64,000 nucleotides of DNA, taken from assembly GCF_900474185.1 (NCBI RefSeq), contig NZ_UCNW01000008.1:620001-684000 (forward strand), given 5' to 3'. The position numbers and the translations under genes were made by a program. Position 1 is the first letter of the stretch, and every line of letters begins with the position of its first letter. A model generated the notes under the pieces. It saw nothing but the letters and a program-made list of their open reading frames with translations, made no database searches and had not been told where the DNA came from. Positions 17,945-27,809 of this stretch are shown in pieces. The DNA comes from Synechococcus sp. UW69 (GTDB lineage Bacteria; Cyanobacteriota; Cyanobacteriia; PCC-6307; Cyanobiaceae).

Positions 17945-18823
17945 ATGGCTGTTGAAGCCCTGTTTCCCCTGGCGACATTTCAGTCGCCAGGGGAATTTTT
18001 GCCTCAAACCGAAAACTGGTTTCTGCCGCTTCGGTGGTACGGCCTGCTCATTGCCACGGCAGTGCTGATCGGCTTGAACCTCTCCAGTCGCCTGGCAAAG
18101 CTCCGACACCTGGAAAACGGCTTAATCAGCGATCTGCTGCCTGTGCTCGTGCTGTTTTCCGTCATCGGGGCACGCATCTACTACGTGGCATTTGAGTGGC
18201 ACAACTACGCATCGCACCCGCTCAAGGCCCTTGCCATTTGGGAGGGCGGCATCGCCATCCACGGCGCTCTGCTTGCAGGGACACTCACATTGATCCTGTT
18301 TTGCCGCTGGCGCCGTCAACCCTTCTGGGATGTGCTCGACGTTCTGGTGCCATCCGTGGCATTAGGACAAGCGATCGGTCGCTGGGGGAACTTCTTCAAC
18401 TCTGAGGCATTTGGCGTTCCAACAGATCTGCCGTGGAAACTGTTCATACCAGCGCAGAGCCGCCCGGTTACTTACAGCACTTCGGAATTTTTCCACCCGA
18501 CATTTCTCTATGAATCGGTGTGGAATCTGCTGCTCTTCGCAGTCCTGCTGCTGCTCTTCCGCCGCGGCTTGAAGTCACCCGGGATCCTCCCGGCGGGCGC
18601 TATGAGCTGCGTTTACTTGGTCGGTTACAGCCTTGGCCGCGTCTGGATTGAAGGTCTTCGCATCGATCCCCTCTGCATCGGCTCACTTCCCCCCGCATGC
18701 GAAGGGGGCATCCGCATCGCCCAACTGATGAGTTGCACGTTGGTCGCTCTCGGCGGGATCGGGCTTTGGTGGCTATATGGACGAAAGCGACCCCTGCCTG
18801 ATCCATCAGGCCAACGCAGTTGA
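17945..18823 (+). CDS. lgt: Prolipoprotein diacylglyceryl transferase
   Basis: 292 aa, multi-pass membrane enzyme that adds diacylglycerol to the lipobox Cys. Features are PLRWYGLL in the first helix, GARIYYV, the segment [11 protein letters not shown], and the signature [13 protein letters not shown]. The C-terminal part has [14 protein letters not shown]. It starts 5 nt after petA. Its first codons contain a perfect terminator-like hairpin (17966-17993), so expression may depend on read-through from petCA. The sequence FQSPGEFL that the hairpin encodes still fits the family N-terminus. Confidence 0.95.
   Translation: MAVEALFPLATFQSPGEFLPQTENWFLPLRWYGLLIATAVLIGLNLSSRLAKLRHLENGLISDLLPVLVLFSVIGARIYYVAFEWHNYASHPLKALAIWEGGIAIHGALLAGTLTLILFCRWRRQPFWDVLDVLVPSVALGQAIGRWGNFFNSEAFGVPTDLPWKLFIPAQSRPVTYSTSEFFHPTFLYESVWNLLLFAVLLLLFRRGLKSPGILPAGAMSCVYLVGYSLGRVWIEGLRIDPLCIGSLPPACEGGIRIAQLMSCTLVALGGIGLWWLYGRKRPLPDPSGQRS
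17966..18000 (+). terminator. Intrinsic-terminator-like hairpin inside the start of lgt
   Basis: CCCCTGGCGAC (17966-17976) pairs perfectly with GTCGCCAGGGG (17983-17993), loop ATTTCA, followed by AA and five T (17996-18000). It begins 27 nt after the petA stop and lies at codons 8-19 of lgt. It is the structure expected for termination of petCA transcripts, with lgt as the read-through gene. It could instead protect the petCA 3' end or shape translation of lgt. Confidence 0.75.
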
Positions 18824-19581
18824 GTCACGTTGTCAGTTTCGTTGGAGCAGGCCCAGGTGCTCCAGACCTGCTTACCCTTCGCGCTGCTGAACGGCTCAAA
18901 CGGGCTGAGGTTCTGGTCTGGACGGATTCCTTGGTGTGTCCTGCAATCACCGATCTAGCTCCAGCCGATTGCGAACGGATCCGCACCAGCACGACAACGC
19001 TCGAAGAGCTGATCCCTTTGCTCATCGATCGCTACCGCCAGGGCAAACGGGTGGTCCGGCTCCATGACGGCGATACGGCGCTCTACAGCGCCATCAATGA
19101 ACAGATCTGTGCCTTGAGTGACGCGGACATCCCCGTGGAAGTGGTGCCTGGAATCAGTGCCTACCAAGCTGCAGCAGCTGGACTCGCTAGCGAACTCACT
19201 CTTCCAGGAGTGGTGCAGACCATCGTGCTCAGTCGGGCCGGAGGACGCACCGGCGTGCCGGAACGGGAAGAGCTCGGCAGATTGGCAACCCTGCGCGCCA
19301 GCCTTTGCATCTACCTCAGCGCCAGACATGTCGAGGAGGTGCAAACCACCCTTCTGGATCACTACCCAGACGACACTCCCGTGGCGATCGGACATCGGGT
19401 GAGCTGGCCTGATCAAATGCTCACGGTGGTCCCTTTGAGGGAGATGGCTGCAGCCAGTCGAGAACGCAATCTGATTCGAACCACGCTTTATGTGGTGAGT
19501 CCTGCACTCGCCGGTGGCCCTCAACGCTCACGTCTCTACTCCCCTGACCACGACCACCTGTTCCGTCCAAAAACCCAATAG
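18820..19581 (+). CDS. cobM: Precorrin-4 C11-methyltransferase
   Basis: 253 aa from TTG 18820, which overlaps the lgt stop (TTGA). It has the SAM-dependent tetrapyrrole methylase pattern: [16 protein letters not shown] at the start, [11 protein letters not shown], and [14 protein letters not shown]. The GAGPGA-type loop and the ~250 aa length fit CobM/CbiF in cobalamin ring synthesis. The other cobalamin-related gene here is the TIGR00303 protein at 41810. Confidence 0.92.
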   Translation: MSHVVSFVGAGPGAPDLLTLRAAERLKRAEVLVWTDSLVCPAITDLAPADCERIRTSTTTLEELIPLLIDRYRQGKRVVRLHDGDTALYSAINEQICALSDADIPVEVVPGISAYQAAAAGLASELTLPGVVQTIVLSRAGGRTGVPEREELGRLATLRASLCIYLSARHVEEVQTTLLDHYPDDTPVAIGHRVSWPDQMLTVVPLREMAAASRERNLIRTTLYVVSPALAGGPQRSRLYSPDHDHLFRPKTQ

Positions 19582-19606
19582 GCGGTGGTTTAGGATCGAT
19601 TTGTGC

Positions 19607-19678
<72 letters not shown>

Positions 19679-19778
19679 TATTTTTTGGTGCCATTGACTC
19701 TTGGGGTTCACCAATGGGGCTGACTGAATGATCAATTGGGCTTAAGTTTCGCCAGGAACTAGGTCGACTTACTCATCC

Positions 19779-20570
19779 ATGCACGAGCGGAGTCTTACGG
19801 AAGACCAGAGCAAAGATGCGGGCCTGGTCCAAGTAGGGCGACAGTTGGCTGAAGCACGGGCTGGAGCCAGCCTGACAAGGGACCAGCTGGCCAGCCAGAT
19901 GCACATGGGAGTGGAGCAACTCACCGCACTGGAACGAGGCGATCAAGACGCACTGCCAGAACCTGTCTTTATTAAAGCCATGGTGCGTCGGCTCAGCTCC
20001 CATCTGGGTTTAGATGCCGACGCCATGGTGCAGGCCATCGGCCCCCTCTCCACAAGCAAGACCCAACAGCCGGCTCCTGGATCCACAACTCGGGGAATCG
20101 CCCCGCAGAAACCGGCAAGACTCAACCCGCTCCCCCTTCTCGCCCTAGCCGGTTTGACAGGCCTGGGGGTGGTTGTGTGGAGCAACGCTTCAGAACTTTC
20201 GCGCTTCGCCCAAGGGTTGAGACCTGCGAGTCGAACGCTCGTCGTGAACGAGCCGGCTTCGCCTCCTGAAGCCAAAACAGATGTCGCCTTGGAGGTTGAG
20301 ATTGAGTCACTCATCGTCCCAGCGCCTCCGACAGCACAAACAGCTCTCACAATCAGCAGCAGCGAACCCAGCTGGATCGCCCTGCGTCGTGAGGGGATTG
20401 TGGAATTTGAAGGGCTTCTAAACGGTGAACGCAGGATTGAGGATCCAGAGCTGGTTGAGATCTACGCCGGTCGGCCCGATCTGGTGCAGCTGACGTCGCC
20501 AGACGCTGAAACAAGAACCCTGGGGGCTGTTGACGACATCCGCTGGATCCGACTCAATCCTGAACTCTGA
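19779..20570 (+). CDS. RodZ-like HTH/transmembrane protein
   Basis: 263 aa. The N-terminal Xre/HTH_25 domain is at about residues 18-85 (VGRQLAEARAGASLTRDQLA, ALERGD). A membrane helix is at about 117-131 (PLLALAGLTGLGVVVW), then a linker, and a C-terminal DUF4115-like beta domain (SSEPSWIALRREG). This is the arrangement of RodZ, the cytoskeleton-associated cell-shape factor that contacts MreB. MreB is not in the window. Its 3' end overlaps the convergent ppx by 17 bp. Confidence 0.82.
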   Translation: MHERSLTEDQSKDAGLVQVGRQLAEARAGASLTRDQLASQMHMGVEQLTALERGDQDALPEPVFIKAMVRRLSSHLGLDADAMVQAIGPLSTSKTQQPAPGSTTRGIAPQKPARLNPLPLLALAGLTGLGVVVWSNASELSRFAQGLRPASRTLVVNEPASPPEAKTDVALEVEIESLIVPAPPTAQTALTISSSEPSWIALRREGIVEFEGLLNGERRIEDPELVEIYAGRPDLVQLTSPDAETRTLGAVDDIRWIRLNPEL

Positions 20571-22188
20571 CGCGCAGATCGACTCCGACGGCCTCCCGTA
20601 CGACCTCAGCGCAGCTCTGCAAACTCCACTTCTCAAGACTGACGTTCTGGTTCACCCGCTCGCGAACGATCTCCAGATCCAGGACTCCTCTCACTGCATG
20701 AATGCGCAGTGCTGAGATCACTGGTTCTGGCCTGCGATCCAAAGCAGCGGCCAAGCGAAGCAAAATGGCCATCTGATGAACGCAACGACGGTTTTCTCGG
20801 TTGGCCAGGAGCTGCCAGGACTCATGACGCTTCTTGGGCAAGCTGCGGCGGTGATAGCGAGCAATCGCCGCCACCATCAGATGTTCCGCTTCTGAATAGC
20901 CCAGCAGTTCCCCATGGCGAATCAAGTACCAAGAATGCTTGTGGTACGCGCTGATGTTGATGTGCTGGCCACAGGTATGCAGCATTGCTGCAGCCCAAAG
21001 CAGTTCGCGACCTTCGCCACTGTCGTCATGCATCACCCCCCGCGTGGCGTCGAACAGCTGGAGGGCATGGCTGGCGACCCGTTCTGCCCTGCTCTGATTC
21101 ACCGCAAACCGCTGCACCTGATGAATCACGGTGCGTTGTCGAATGCTGCTCTGAAAGCTGAAGCGATCCTCAAGAAGACCGTGGCGAAGCATCCAATCGA
21201 CGATGAGACCTTCCCTGAGAGCCCGCTCACTGAGGACTAGCTCGTCAACACCAAGCATTTGCATCGTGGTTTGCAGAATCAGCGCACCGGGAACAATGAT
21301 TTCGGCCCGCCGGTCATTGATGGGAGCCAAATTCCGCCGTTGAGCGGGGGTCATCGTGATTAAGCGATCGACCACCCGGTCCAGACGCTGCCGGGTGAGT
21401 CGATACCCGTGCAGCTTGCGCGGTGGACGCTCCTCTTCACTCGCCGCAAGAGAACCAATAGCCATCGCCGTGCCGCTGGTTGCCACCAGCACAGGTGTTT
21501 CACCGGGTTTGATCCTGCGACGCACTTTGTCGACCGCAGGTTCGAGCGATCCCTGAATGAACGCCTGCAGAAACGATCGACGTTTGAGGGGCATCGGATC
21601 GTCTTTGACGAAGTCCCGTTGGAGACGCACAGCCCCGACACGGGTGCTGGTGAGGGCGCGGGCATCGCGACCATCCGCAAGGATCAGTTCAGTGGAGCCT
21701 CCTCCGATATCGAGCAAAAGATGCGGACGATCTCCAAAAGGCATTCCTGAAAGCACACCCAAATAGATCAGCCGGGCCTCTTCAGGGCCACTGACCAGAT
21801 CCACCTCCATCTCGAGGTCATCCAGGATGGTTTGGAGAAAATCGCGGCCATTGGGGGCTTCTCGAACGGCACTCGTCGCCGCGGTAACGATCTGCTCAAC
21901 TTGATGGCTAGCGGAGAGATCCTTGAACTGGCGCAGGGTTTCATACCCTCGTTGCATCGCCGCTGCGGTCAGTTCACCGGTCTCGGGATCACGCTCCCCC
22001 AGACGCGTGGTGACCTTTTCAGCCTGGATGATGCGGAAGGTGCGCAGCTTTGGATCAATGGCTGCGACCAGTAGATGGAAGGAATTCGTTCCGATATCGA
22101 TCGCTGCAATCCGACGCAGATCTGGATTCGCCGGCTGGGGCAAACCGTTGTTCTGTTCCGTTGGCTTGGCTGGGGCCTCGGCATCCAG
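20554..22188 (-). CDS. ppx: Ppx/GppA exopolyphosphatase
   Basis: 544 aa from ATG 22188; the frame extends to TTG 22266 through a low-complexity stretch. The ASKHA fold shows AAIDIGTNSFHLLVA, the second phosphate loop LLLDIGGGSTEL, and VATSGTAMAIGS. The C-terminal HD-like region (ALQLFDA, AAMLHTCG, HSWYLI) is present, as in long Ppx enzymes. It hydrolyses polyphosphate or pppGpp. Divergent from ubiA. Confidence 0.93.
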   Translation of the reverse strand: MDAEAPAKPTEQNNGLPQPANPDLRRIAAIDIGTNSFHLLVAAIDPKLRTFRIIQAEKVTTRLGERDPETGELTAAAMQRGYETLRQFKDLSASHQVEQIVTAATSAVREAPNGRDFLQTILDDLEMEVDLVSGPEEARLIYLGVLSGMPFGDRPHLLLDIGGGSTELILADGRDARALTSTRVGAVRLQRDFVKDDPMPLKRRSFLQAFIQGSLEPAVDKVRRRIKPGETPVLVATSGTAMAIGSLAASEEERPPRKLHGYRLTRQRLDRVVDRLITMTPAQRRNLAPINDRRAEIIVPGALILQTTMQMLGVDELVLSERALREGLIVDWMLRHGLLEDRFSFQSSIRQRTVIHQVQRFAVNQSRAERVASHALQLFDATRGVMHDDSGEGRELLWAAAMLHTCGQHINISAYHKHSWYLIRHGELLGYSEAEHLMVAAIARYHRRSLPKKRHESWQLLANRENRRCVHQMAILLRLAAALDRRPEPVISALRIHAVRGVLDLEIVRERVNQNVSLEKWSLQSCAEVVREAVGVDLRVRVQD

Positions 22189-22278
22189 CATCAACGTCAG
22201 GAAGGGAGGTGGATCCACTCTGCCACTCACAGCCGGAGCCATAAGACCCTGACTAGGGTTCTTCAAATCTCGTTGATT

Positions 22279-23172
22279 GTGATCAGCAGCTCTGCCCGTC
22301 TTCAGCCCTGGATTGAACTGCTCCGCTGGAACAAACCCACCGGACGGCTAATCCTGTTGATCCCAGCGGGCTGGGCCCTCTGGCTGAATCCAACAGCCCC
22401 GCCCGGCCTTGGACTGATCCTGCAGATCCTTGTGGGAGGCCTGGCCGTGAGCGGTGCAGGCTGCATCGCCAATGACCTATGGGACCAGCGGTTCGACGGC
22501 AAAGTGGAACGCACGAAAAGCCGTCCTCTGGCCAGGGGTGCGCTGCAGCGAGGACCAGCCTTCGCTTTGCTGCTGACCTTGCTGGTCGTCAGCCTGGCTG
22601 TCGTGCTGAGTCTTCCGGCCGACAGTCTCAGGCTCTGTCTCGCGTTGGCCTGCACGGCCGTGCTGCCGATCCTCGGGTATCCATCAGCAAAGCGGTGGTT
22701 CGTCTTCCCCCAGGTGATCTTGGCGCTGTGCTGGGGCTTCGCGGTGCTGATCCCCTGGGCCGCCGCAACGGCCTCCTTGAGCTGGAGTCCTGCCCTGGTG
22801 TGCAGTTGGCTCGCGACCGTGGTCTGGACCTTCGGTTTCGACACGGTCTATGCCATGGCCGATCGACGTGACGATGCCAGCCTCGGCCTGCACAGCAGCG
22901 CCTTGAGCCTCGGATCCCGCGTGGTGCCTGTGGTGCGTGGCTGCTACCTCGTGACAGCCATCACCCTTGCCATTGCGGCCTGGTCGGCTCAGATCCCAGC
23001 ACCGTTCTGGCCTCTCTGGTTGCTTGCCACAGTCTTCATGCAGCTCAGCTGCAACCCCTTAAACAAGCAAGATGCCTCCATGGGCACCTACGGGAAGCAC
23101 TTTGCCCAGCAGGTGCAGGCGGGGATACTGCTCTGGCTCGGCCTGGTTCTAGCCAGGGGATGGGGAGTCTGA
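22279..23172 (+). CDS. ubiA: 4-hydroxybenzoate polyprenyltransferase (UbiA family)
   Basis: 297 aa from GTG 22279 (TTG 22273 is also possible). The open frame extends upstream over the divergent ppx gene but that part is a shadow. Two Asp-rich motifs for Mg2+ and diphosphate are NDLWDQRFD and YAMADRRDD. There are eight or nine hydrophobic segments. In cyanobacteria the enzyme acts early in plastoquinone synthesis, prenylating 4-hydroxybenzoate. The stop codon overlaps the ldcA start (TGATG). Confidence 0.92.
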   Translation: MISSSARLQPWIELLRWNKPTGRLILLIPAGWALWLNPTAPPGLGLILQILVGGLAVSGAGCIANDLWDQRFDGKVERTKSRPLARGALQRGPAFALLLTLLVVSLAVVLSLPADSLRLCLALACTAVLPILGYPSAKRWFVFPQVILALCWGFAVLIPWAAATASLSWSPALVCSWLATVVWTFGFDTVYAMADRRDDASLGLHSSALSLGSRVVPVVRGCYLVTAITLAIAAWSAQIPAPFWPLWLLATVFMQLSCNPLNKQDASMGTYGKHFAQQVQAGILLWLGLVLARGWGV

Positions 23173-24056
23173 TGCGCATCACCCCGGCTCCACCGCTCCA
23201 GACTGGAGACCGTGTGGCCTGCGTGGCCGCCAGCTCAGCCCTGCAGGACGACATCAAGCTCCAACAGGGCATTGCTGTTCTGCAGAGCTGGGGCCTGGAT
23301 GTTCAACCCCAGGCCTTGGCCACCCGACGTTGGGGCTACTTCGCAGGGCGCGATGACGCGCGCCATGCCGATCTGCATCCAGACGAACCCTCAGCGCTGC
23401 TCGCCTGTGCCCGCGGTGGATGGGGGGCTGCTCGGCTGCTGGAGCAGCCCATCCGCTGGCAGAGCGGCTGGTTGCTGGGCTTTTCCGACGTGACAGCTCT
23501 GCTCTGGGCCCGCCAGGCAGCAGGGTTCGCTGGCGGCATCCATGGCCCTTTACTGACAACGCTTGCAGATGAGCCGCAATGGAGCCGTGACCGATTGCGC
23601 AACCTGCTCTTCGGTCAAACCGTCCCCTCACTACAAGGACGAGGTGGTGGTGGAGGGGTAGGGACAGGCCCCCTACTCGTGGCCAATCTGACCGTCGCCA
23701 CCCACCTGCTGGGGAGCCGCTTCGTCCCCCCCCTCGAGGGAGCCATTTTGGTGCTGGAAGATGTCGGGGAGGCCCCCTACCGGATTGATCGGATGCTGAC
23801 CCAATGGAGGCTCAATGGCAGTCTGCAAGGCTTGGCAGGTCTCGGGTTTGGCAATTTCGAAGGGTGCGGAGATGAACCGCGAGATGCCTCGGAATGCTTC
23901 AACCTCGAGCAGGTTCTTGAGGATCGAACTGCCGACCTCGGCATTCCCAGAGTGATGGACCTGCCCGTTGGTCACCGAGCAGGCAACGCTGCCCTGCCCA
24001 TAGGAGAGATGGCACGCCTCGACGGTCAGACGGGCCTGCTCAGCTTGCTGACCTGA
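23172..24056 (+). CDS. Peptidase S66 family (LD-carboxypeptidase-like)
   Basis: 294 aa from ATG 23172. The family motifs are [12 protein letters not shown] at the start, [12 protein letters not shown], the nucleophile Ser in [10 protein letters not shown], the catalytic Glu in [17 protein letters not shown], and the catalytic His in [10 protein letters not shown]66 peptidases cleave the L,D bond of murein tetrapeptides in peptidoglycan recycling. The frame shares one base with ubiA. Its end overlaps ispD by 17 bp. Confidence 0.9.
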   Translation: MRITPAPPLQTGDRVACVAASSALQDDIKLQQGIAVLQSWGLDVQPQALATRRWGYFAGRDDARHADLHPDEPSALLACARGGWGAARLLEQPIRWQSGWLLGFSDVTALLWARQAAGFAGGIHGPLLTTLADEPQWSRDRLRNLLFGQTVPSLQGRGGGGGVGTGPLLVANLTVATHLLGSRFVPPLEGAILVLEDVGEAPYRIDRMLTQWRLNGSLQGLAGLGFGNFEGCGDEPRDASECFNLEQVLEDRTADLGIPRVMDLPVGHRAGNAALPIGEMARLDGQTGLLSLLT

Positions 24057-24720
24057 GGGCGAGCACTGCCTCTGCCACGGTCAAGTCAAACGGCGTTGTG
24101 ACCTTGATGTTTGCAGGTCCAGCATCCAAGACCTGCACAGGCCAACCAAGCCGCTCGTACAACGACGCGTCGTCGGTCACCGTCCAGCCCTGAGCCACCG
24201 CCTCAGCGTGACCGCGACGCAGCTGGTCGACGGCAAAGCCCTGCGGTGTCTGCGCCGCCCAGAGCTCCGATCGGTCAGGCGTGTCTCGAATCAAACCATC
24301 GGATCCCACACGTTTGATCGTGTCACTGACCGGTGTTGCGGCAATCAGGGCCGTACCGGCCTCAACAGCAGCAGCACAACGGTCAAACAAATCCGGTTCA
24401 GCCAAACAGCGGGCTCCGTCATGAATCAAGACATGGCGGGCCTGCTCCGGCAATCCCGCCAGACCACACAAAACCGACTCCTGCCGAGTGCTGCCCCCTT
24501 GAATCCACTGCACCGGCTTGCTGGGTGCATCCAGCACGGCCAGGATGGCGTCTCGATCGACCTCTTGGCCGACGATGCCGATCCACTCAATCCGCTCAGA
24601 GCGCAAGGCCGCCTCAAGGGTCCAGGCAATGACAGGGCGTCCGGCCAACGGCAAAAGCAGCTTGTTCCGATCCGCACCCATGCGCCGACCGCTTCCTGCC
24701 GCAGCAATCAACAGATGCAC
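24040..24720 (-). CDS. ispD: 2-C-methyl-D-erythritol 4-phosphate cytidylyltransferase
   Basis: 226 aa from GTG 24720, which is preceded by a GGAG at suitable distance and begins the fold ([15 protein letters not shown]). Other motifs are [12 protein letters not shown], the HDGARCL ligand segment and TDDASLYE. It makes CDP-ME in the MEP isoprenoid pathway. The open frame reaches 24777, but that region is not part of the family. It converges on the S66 peptidase gene. Confidence 0.95.
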   Translation of the reverse strand: MHLLIAAAGSGRRMGADRNKLLLPLAGRPVIAWTLEAALRSERIEWIGIVGQEVDRDAILAVLDAPSKPVQWIQGGSTRQESVLCGLAGLPEQARHVLIHDGARCLAEPDLFDRCAAAVEAGTALIAATPVSDTIKRVGSDGLIRDTPDRSELWAAQTPQGFAVDQLRRGHAEAVAQGWTVTDDASLYERLGWPVQVLDAGPANIKVTTPFDLTVAEAVLALRSAS

Positions 24721-24792
24721 AAGCGACTCCTGCCCTGGGCAGGCGTAAACGACCTCCATAAAATCAGTTCGCACCATGGATGACGGCGCTGC

Positions 24793-25626
24793 ATGCGAGT
24801 TCTTGCCCTAAGCCCGGGTTCGCTCGAAGACCAGCTGGACCGTCTACCAGCCCTGGCCGAGATCTGCCAGAAGCTCAACGCCACATTGCAGGTGGCGTGT
24901 GATCCCCAGCAGGCAGCCCCTTGGAAACTCCTGCCATGCCTAGAAAAGCTGTTGCCATTCAGCTTCGAGGCCAACCCCACCCTTGCGGACTGGGCCAATC
25001 TGCTCGGCTGTGTGCGGGAACCTGACTTCCAGGTATGCATCAACTTTGCTGAAGGTCAGCAGGTCAACCTGATGCTGTCGATGAGTCATATCCCCAAACG
25101 GCTGGGATCTGAAGGCTTTGCCTGCACCGACAGGCTCAGCATCGACCAGGGCTGGACTGCGCAGCGTCTGGCTCCTTACCTCCAGGCCCTTGGTCTTGAA
25201 CTCGAGGCCGAGCAGTTCCGCGTGCCCCTGGCGGCAGGTGTTCTCGATGAAGCCCGAGAAGCATTACCCCGCGGCGATGGTCCTCTGCTGCTGCTGTCCC
25301 CGACAGGCCAAGGTCATGACTGGCCTGCAGCCGAATGGCACAAGCTTCCTGAAACCATCAAAAGCCGCCTTCCGGCGCTGCGCAGCATGGTGCTTCCAGC
25401 AAAGCTCAGCCTGGCCAAGCGTGCAGCCCTGATTGCCTGTGCCGATGTTGTGCTCAGCAGCTGCCCGATTTCACAACGTCTGGCGACCTATTGCGGCACC
25501 CCCTTAGTTGCCCTTGGAGCAGCGGCAAAGGATCTCCCCGAGCGCGCCGAGATCCGCTGTCTCGGCCGCTCTGATGAGCTCGCCACGCTGAAGAGCAGTG
25601 AAGTTCTGACAGCCCTCGGTTTCTGA
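24793..25626 (+). CDS. Glycosyltransferase family 9-like protein
   Basis: 277 aa. It begins [21 protein letters not shown], as in heptosyltransferase-like GT9 proteins, and ends with a second Rossmann half containing [17 protein letters not shown] and the late [21 protein letters not shown]. These resemble the acceptor and nucleotide-sugar parts of the GT-B fold. The activity and substrate are unknown. The protein is short for the family (usually 320-350 aa). The K+ channel gene follows after 10 nt. Confidence 0.7.
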   Translation: MRVLALSPGSLEDQLDRLPALAEICQKLNATLQVACDPQQAAPWKLLPCLEKLLPFSFEANPTLADWANLLGCVREPDFQVCINFAEGQQVNLMLSMSHIPKRLGSEGFACTDRLSIDQGWTAQRLAPYLQALGLELEAEQFRVPLAAGVLDEAREALPRGDGPLLLLSPTGQGHDWPAAEWHKLPETIKSRLPALRSMVLPAKLSLAKRAALIACADVVLSSCPISQRLATYCGTPLVALGAAAKDLPERAEIRCLGRSDELATLKSSEVLTALGF

Positions 25627-25636
25627 AGGACGTCCA

Positions 25637-26692
25637 ATGAGGCGCCGCAGAGCCAGAGGACAGCTGAAGCTGATCACAGCTCCATGGCGGGGCCCCATCA
25701 GTGCCCTGAGTGCTGTGATCTTCGCCGGTGCCCTTGGATACCGAATCACTGAGGGCTGGGACTGGGGCGATTGCCTCTGGATGGTGCTGATCACGATCAG
25801 CACCATCGGCTACGGCGAGGTGGAAGTCCTGTCACCCCAAGGGCGCCTGGTCACCGTGCTGATCGTGGTTGGTGGATTGGTGGTTGTTCAACTGGCCATC
25901 CAACGCGTTCTCGGGCTGAAGGACTCGGGATATTTCCTCAGACTGCGTGAATTCCGCTTTCACCGAATGCTGGAAAGCCTGCACAACCATGTGATCCTTT
26001 GCGGCTATGGCCGAATCGGGCAGGAAATCGCGGCCCAACTCCAACGCGATGGGGTACCTCTCGTGGTGATCGAGACGGATCCCAATCGAAGGGATGTCGC
26101 TGAAATGAAGGGGATGCGTGTTCTGCAGGCGGATGCAACCTTGGACGAAACGTTGCTGGACGCAGGACTCGAACGCTGCTGCAGCCTCGTTGCAGCCCTT
26201 CCGAGCGATGCTTCCAATCTTTATGTGATCCTCAGCGCCAAGGATCTAAGGCCGGATTGCCGCTTAATTGCCCGCGCAAACAGCGATGAAGCGGCTTCAA
26301 AGCTGCGTCTGGCAGGGGCCACTGTCGTGGTCAGTCCCTATGTGGCTGGTGGCCGCGTGATGGCGGCTTCTGCTCTGCGGCCCCTGGCACTCAACTTCAT
26401 GGAGCTTCTGGCTGGCTCTGATTACGAGATCGAGGAATTCCAACTGAGTCACGACCCACTGCACCTGATGGAGATCCGTGGGCGCAGCCTGTCTGAACTG
26501 GAGCTGGGCCGCCGCAGTGGAGCCATGGTGCTGGCGATCCGAGAAAAGGGAAAGCTGATCGCCAATCCAGGCGGACACACCCAGATGGCACCGGGACAAC
26601 TCCTGATCGTGCTGGGGAGCAAGACCCAACTCGCGACCTTTCAAGCGTTACTGGGGGAGGCCGTCGACACGATTGAAACCATGCCGGGTTGA
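25637..26692 (+). CDS. Potassium channel with RCK (TrkA-N/TrkA-C) domain
   Basis: 351 aa. Two membrane segments flank a pore helix with the selectivity filter TISTIGYGE (near residue 55). An RCK module follows: HVILCGYGRIGQEI (NAD-binding loop), then IETDPN and a TrkA-C-like region ending LIVLGS. This is the MthK-type two-TM channel layout, with ion flow gated by ligand or nucleotide. Selectivity for K+ is inferred from TIGYGE. Confidence 0.92.
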   Translation: MRRRRARGQLKLITAPWRGPISALSAVIFAGALGYRITEGWDWGDCLWMVLITISTIGYGEVEVLSPQGRLVTVLIVVGGLVVVQLAIQRVLGLKDSGYFLRLREFRFHRMLESLHNHVILCGYGRIGQEIAAQLQRDGVPLVVIETDPNRRDVAEMKGMRVLQADATLDETLLDAGLERCCSLVAALPSDASNLYVILSAKDLRPDCRLIARANSDEAASKLRLAGATVVVSPYVAGGRVMAASALRPLALNFMELLAGSDYEIEEFQLSHDPLHLMEIRGRSLSELELGRRSGAMVLAIREKGKLIANPGGHTQMAPGQLLIVLGSKTQLATFQALLGEAVDTIETMPG

Positions 26693-26739
26693 GGTTGATG
26701 ACGGCGGCTCCGTACGATCCTGCGATCAAAGGTTCCTCC

Positions 26740-27492
26740 ATGTCTCCCAGCGCTTCTCTTGCCGGTCAGACCGCCCTGGTGACAGGAGGAGGTCGCGGCA
26801 TCGGCCGTGCCATCGCCCTAGCCCTGGGCGAAGCAGGAGCAGAAGTCGTCGTGAACTACTCCAATTCCGCCGCCGCAGCGGACGACGTGGTCGCTGCGAT
26901 CACTGCAGCTGGGGGACAGGCCTACGCCCTGAAAGCCAATGTGTCTGTCGAGGCAGAGGTGGATGGCCTGATCAAACAGGTGCTTGAACGCAGCGGCCGT
27001 CTGGATGTGTTGGTGAACAACGCCGGCATCACACGGGACGGCCTGCTGATGCGAATGAAAACCGACGATTGGCAAGCGGTGATCGACCTCAACCTCAGTG
27101 GTGTGTTCCTCTGCACGAGAGCTGTGGCACGCCCGATGCTGAAGCAGAAGAGTGGCCGGATCATCAACATCACCTCTGTTGTGGGGCTGATGGGCAACGC
27201 TGGCCAGGCCAACTACGCCGCCGCCAAAGCCGGCGTCATCGGTCTGACCCGCAGCACCGCGAAGGAGCTCGCTAGCCGTGGCATCACCGTGAACGCGGTG
27301 GCTCCAGGCTTCATCGCCACGGACATGACCAAGGACCTCGATGCGGAGGCCATTCTCAAAGACATCCCGCTGGGGACCTTTGGAACCCAGGAGCAGGTGG
27401 CTGGTGCCGTGCGCTTCCTGGCCTCCGACCCAGCAGCGGCCTACATCACAGGCCAGGTGCTGCAGGTTGATGGCGGCATGGTGATGGCCTGA
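26740..27492 (+). CDS. fabG: 3-oxoacyl-[ACP] reductase
   Basis: 250 aa from ATG 26740; the longer frame to 26689 overlaps the channel gene and adds non-family residues. NADP loop GGGRGIGRA, NNAGITRDGLLMRM, catalytic Ser in ITSVVG, YAAAKAGVIG, and the C-terminal YITGQVLQVDGGMVM are all present. It reduces beta-ketoacyl-ACP in fatty acid synthesis. Confidence 0.95.
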   Translation: MSPSASLAGQTALVTGGGRGIGRAIALALGEAGAEVVVNYSNSAAAADDVVAAITAAGGQAYALKANVSVEAEVDGLIKQVLERSGRLDVLVNNAGITRDGLLMRMKTDDWQAVIDLNLSGVFLCTRAVARPMLKQKSGRIINITSVVGLMGNAGQANYAAAKAGVIGLTRSTAKELASRGITVNAVAPGFIATDMTKDLDAEAILKDIPLGTFGTQEQVAGAVRFLASDPAAAYITGQVLQVDGGMVMA

Positions 27493-27501
27493 GAACAAGA
27501 A

Positions 27502-27678
27502 TCAGGGATCAAGGGGTTGGGCCAATTGATCACGCAAGCGGCGGATGCGCTGGAGCAGGCGAAGGCGACGGCTGCGGGCTGTCGCTGTCAGAAAAATGCG
27601 CAAGGGGACGTAAACCAGGGCCATTGAACCGGCCAGCCCCGCCATCAGGACAAAAAAGAGCGCTCCCGATTCAGCCAT
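27502..27678 (-). CDS. Small membrane protein, 58 aa
   Basis: A 58-codon frame from ATG 27678 to TGA 27502. The N-terminal half is a hydrophobic helix (ALFFVLMAGLAGSMALVYV), and the rest is strongly basic with a run of Arg (ARSRRLRLLQRIRRLR). It fills the gap between fabG and groEL on the opposite strand. I do not recognise it. The regular composition and lack of other explanation make a real gene likely. Confidence 0.55.
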   Translation of the reverse strand: MAESGALFFVLMAGLAGSMALVYVPLRIFLTATARSRRLRLLQRIRRLRDQLAQPLDP

Positions 27679-27809
27679 GACCGGACCCTAATGAGTTCGT
27701 TAAGGGGGGGCATCCAGGCGACTCGAAACCATTCGGCTTTCCCCACCACAAGACCTCTCCACGAGTGCCACATCGCTATGGGACAGTGACCAACGGCGTC
27801 CCCGCGACT

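Noticed and set aside
22075-22278. Long upstream extension of the ubiA frame
   Set aside because: It overlaps the divergent ppx coding region; the UbiA fold begins after GTG 22279.
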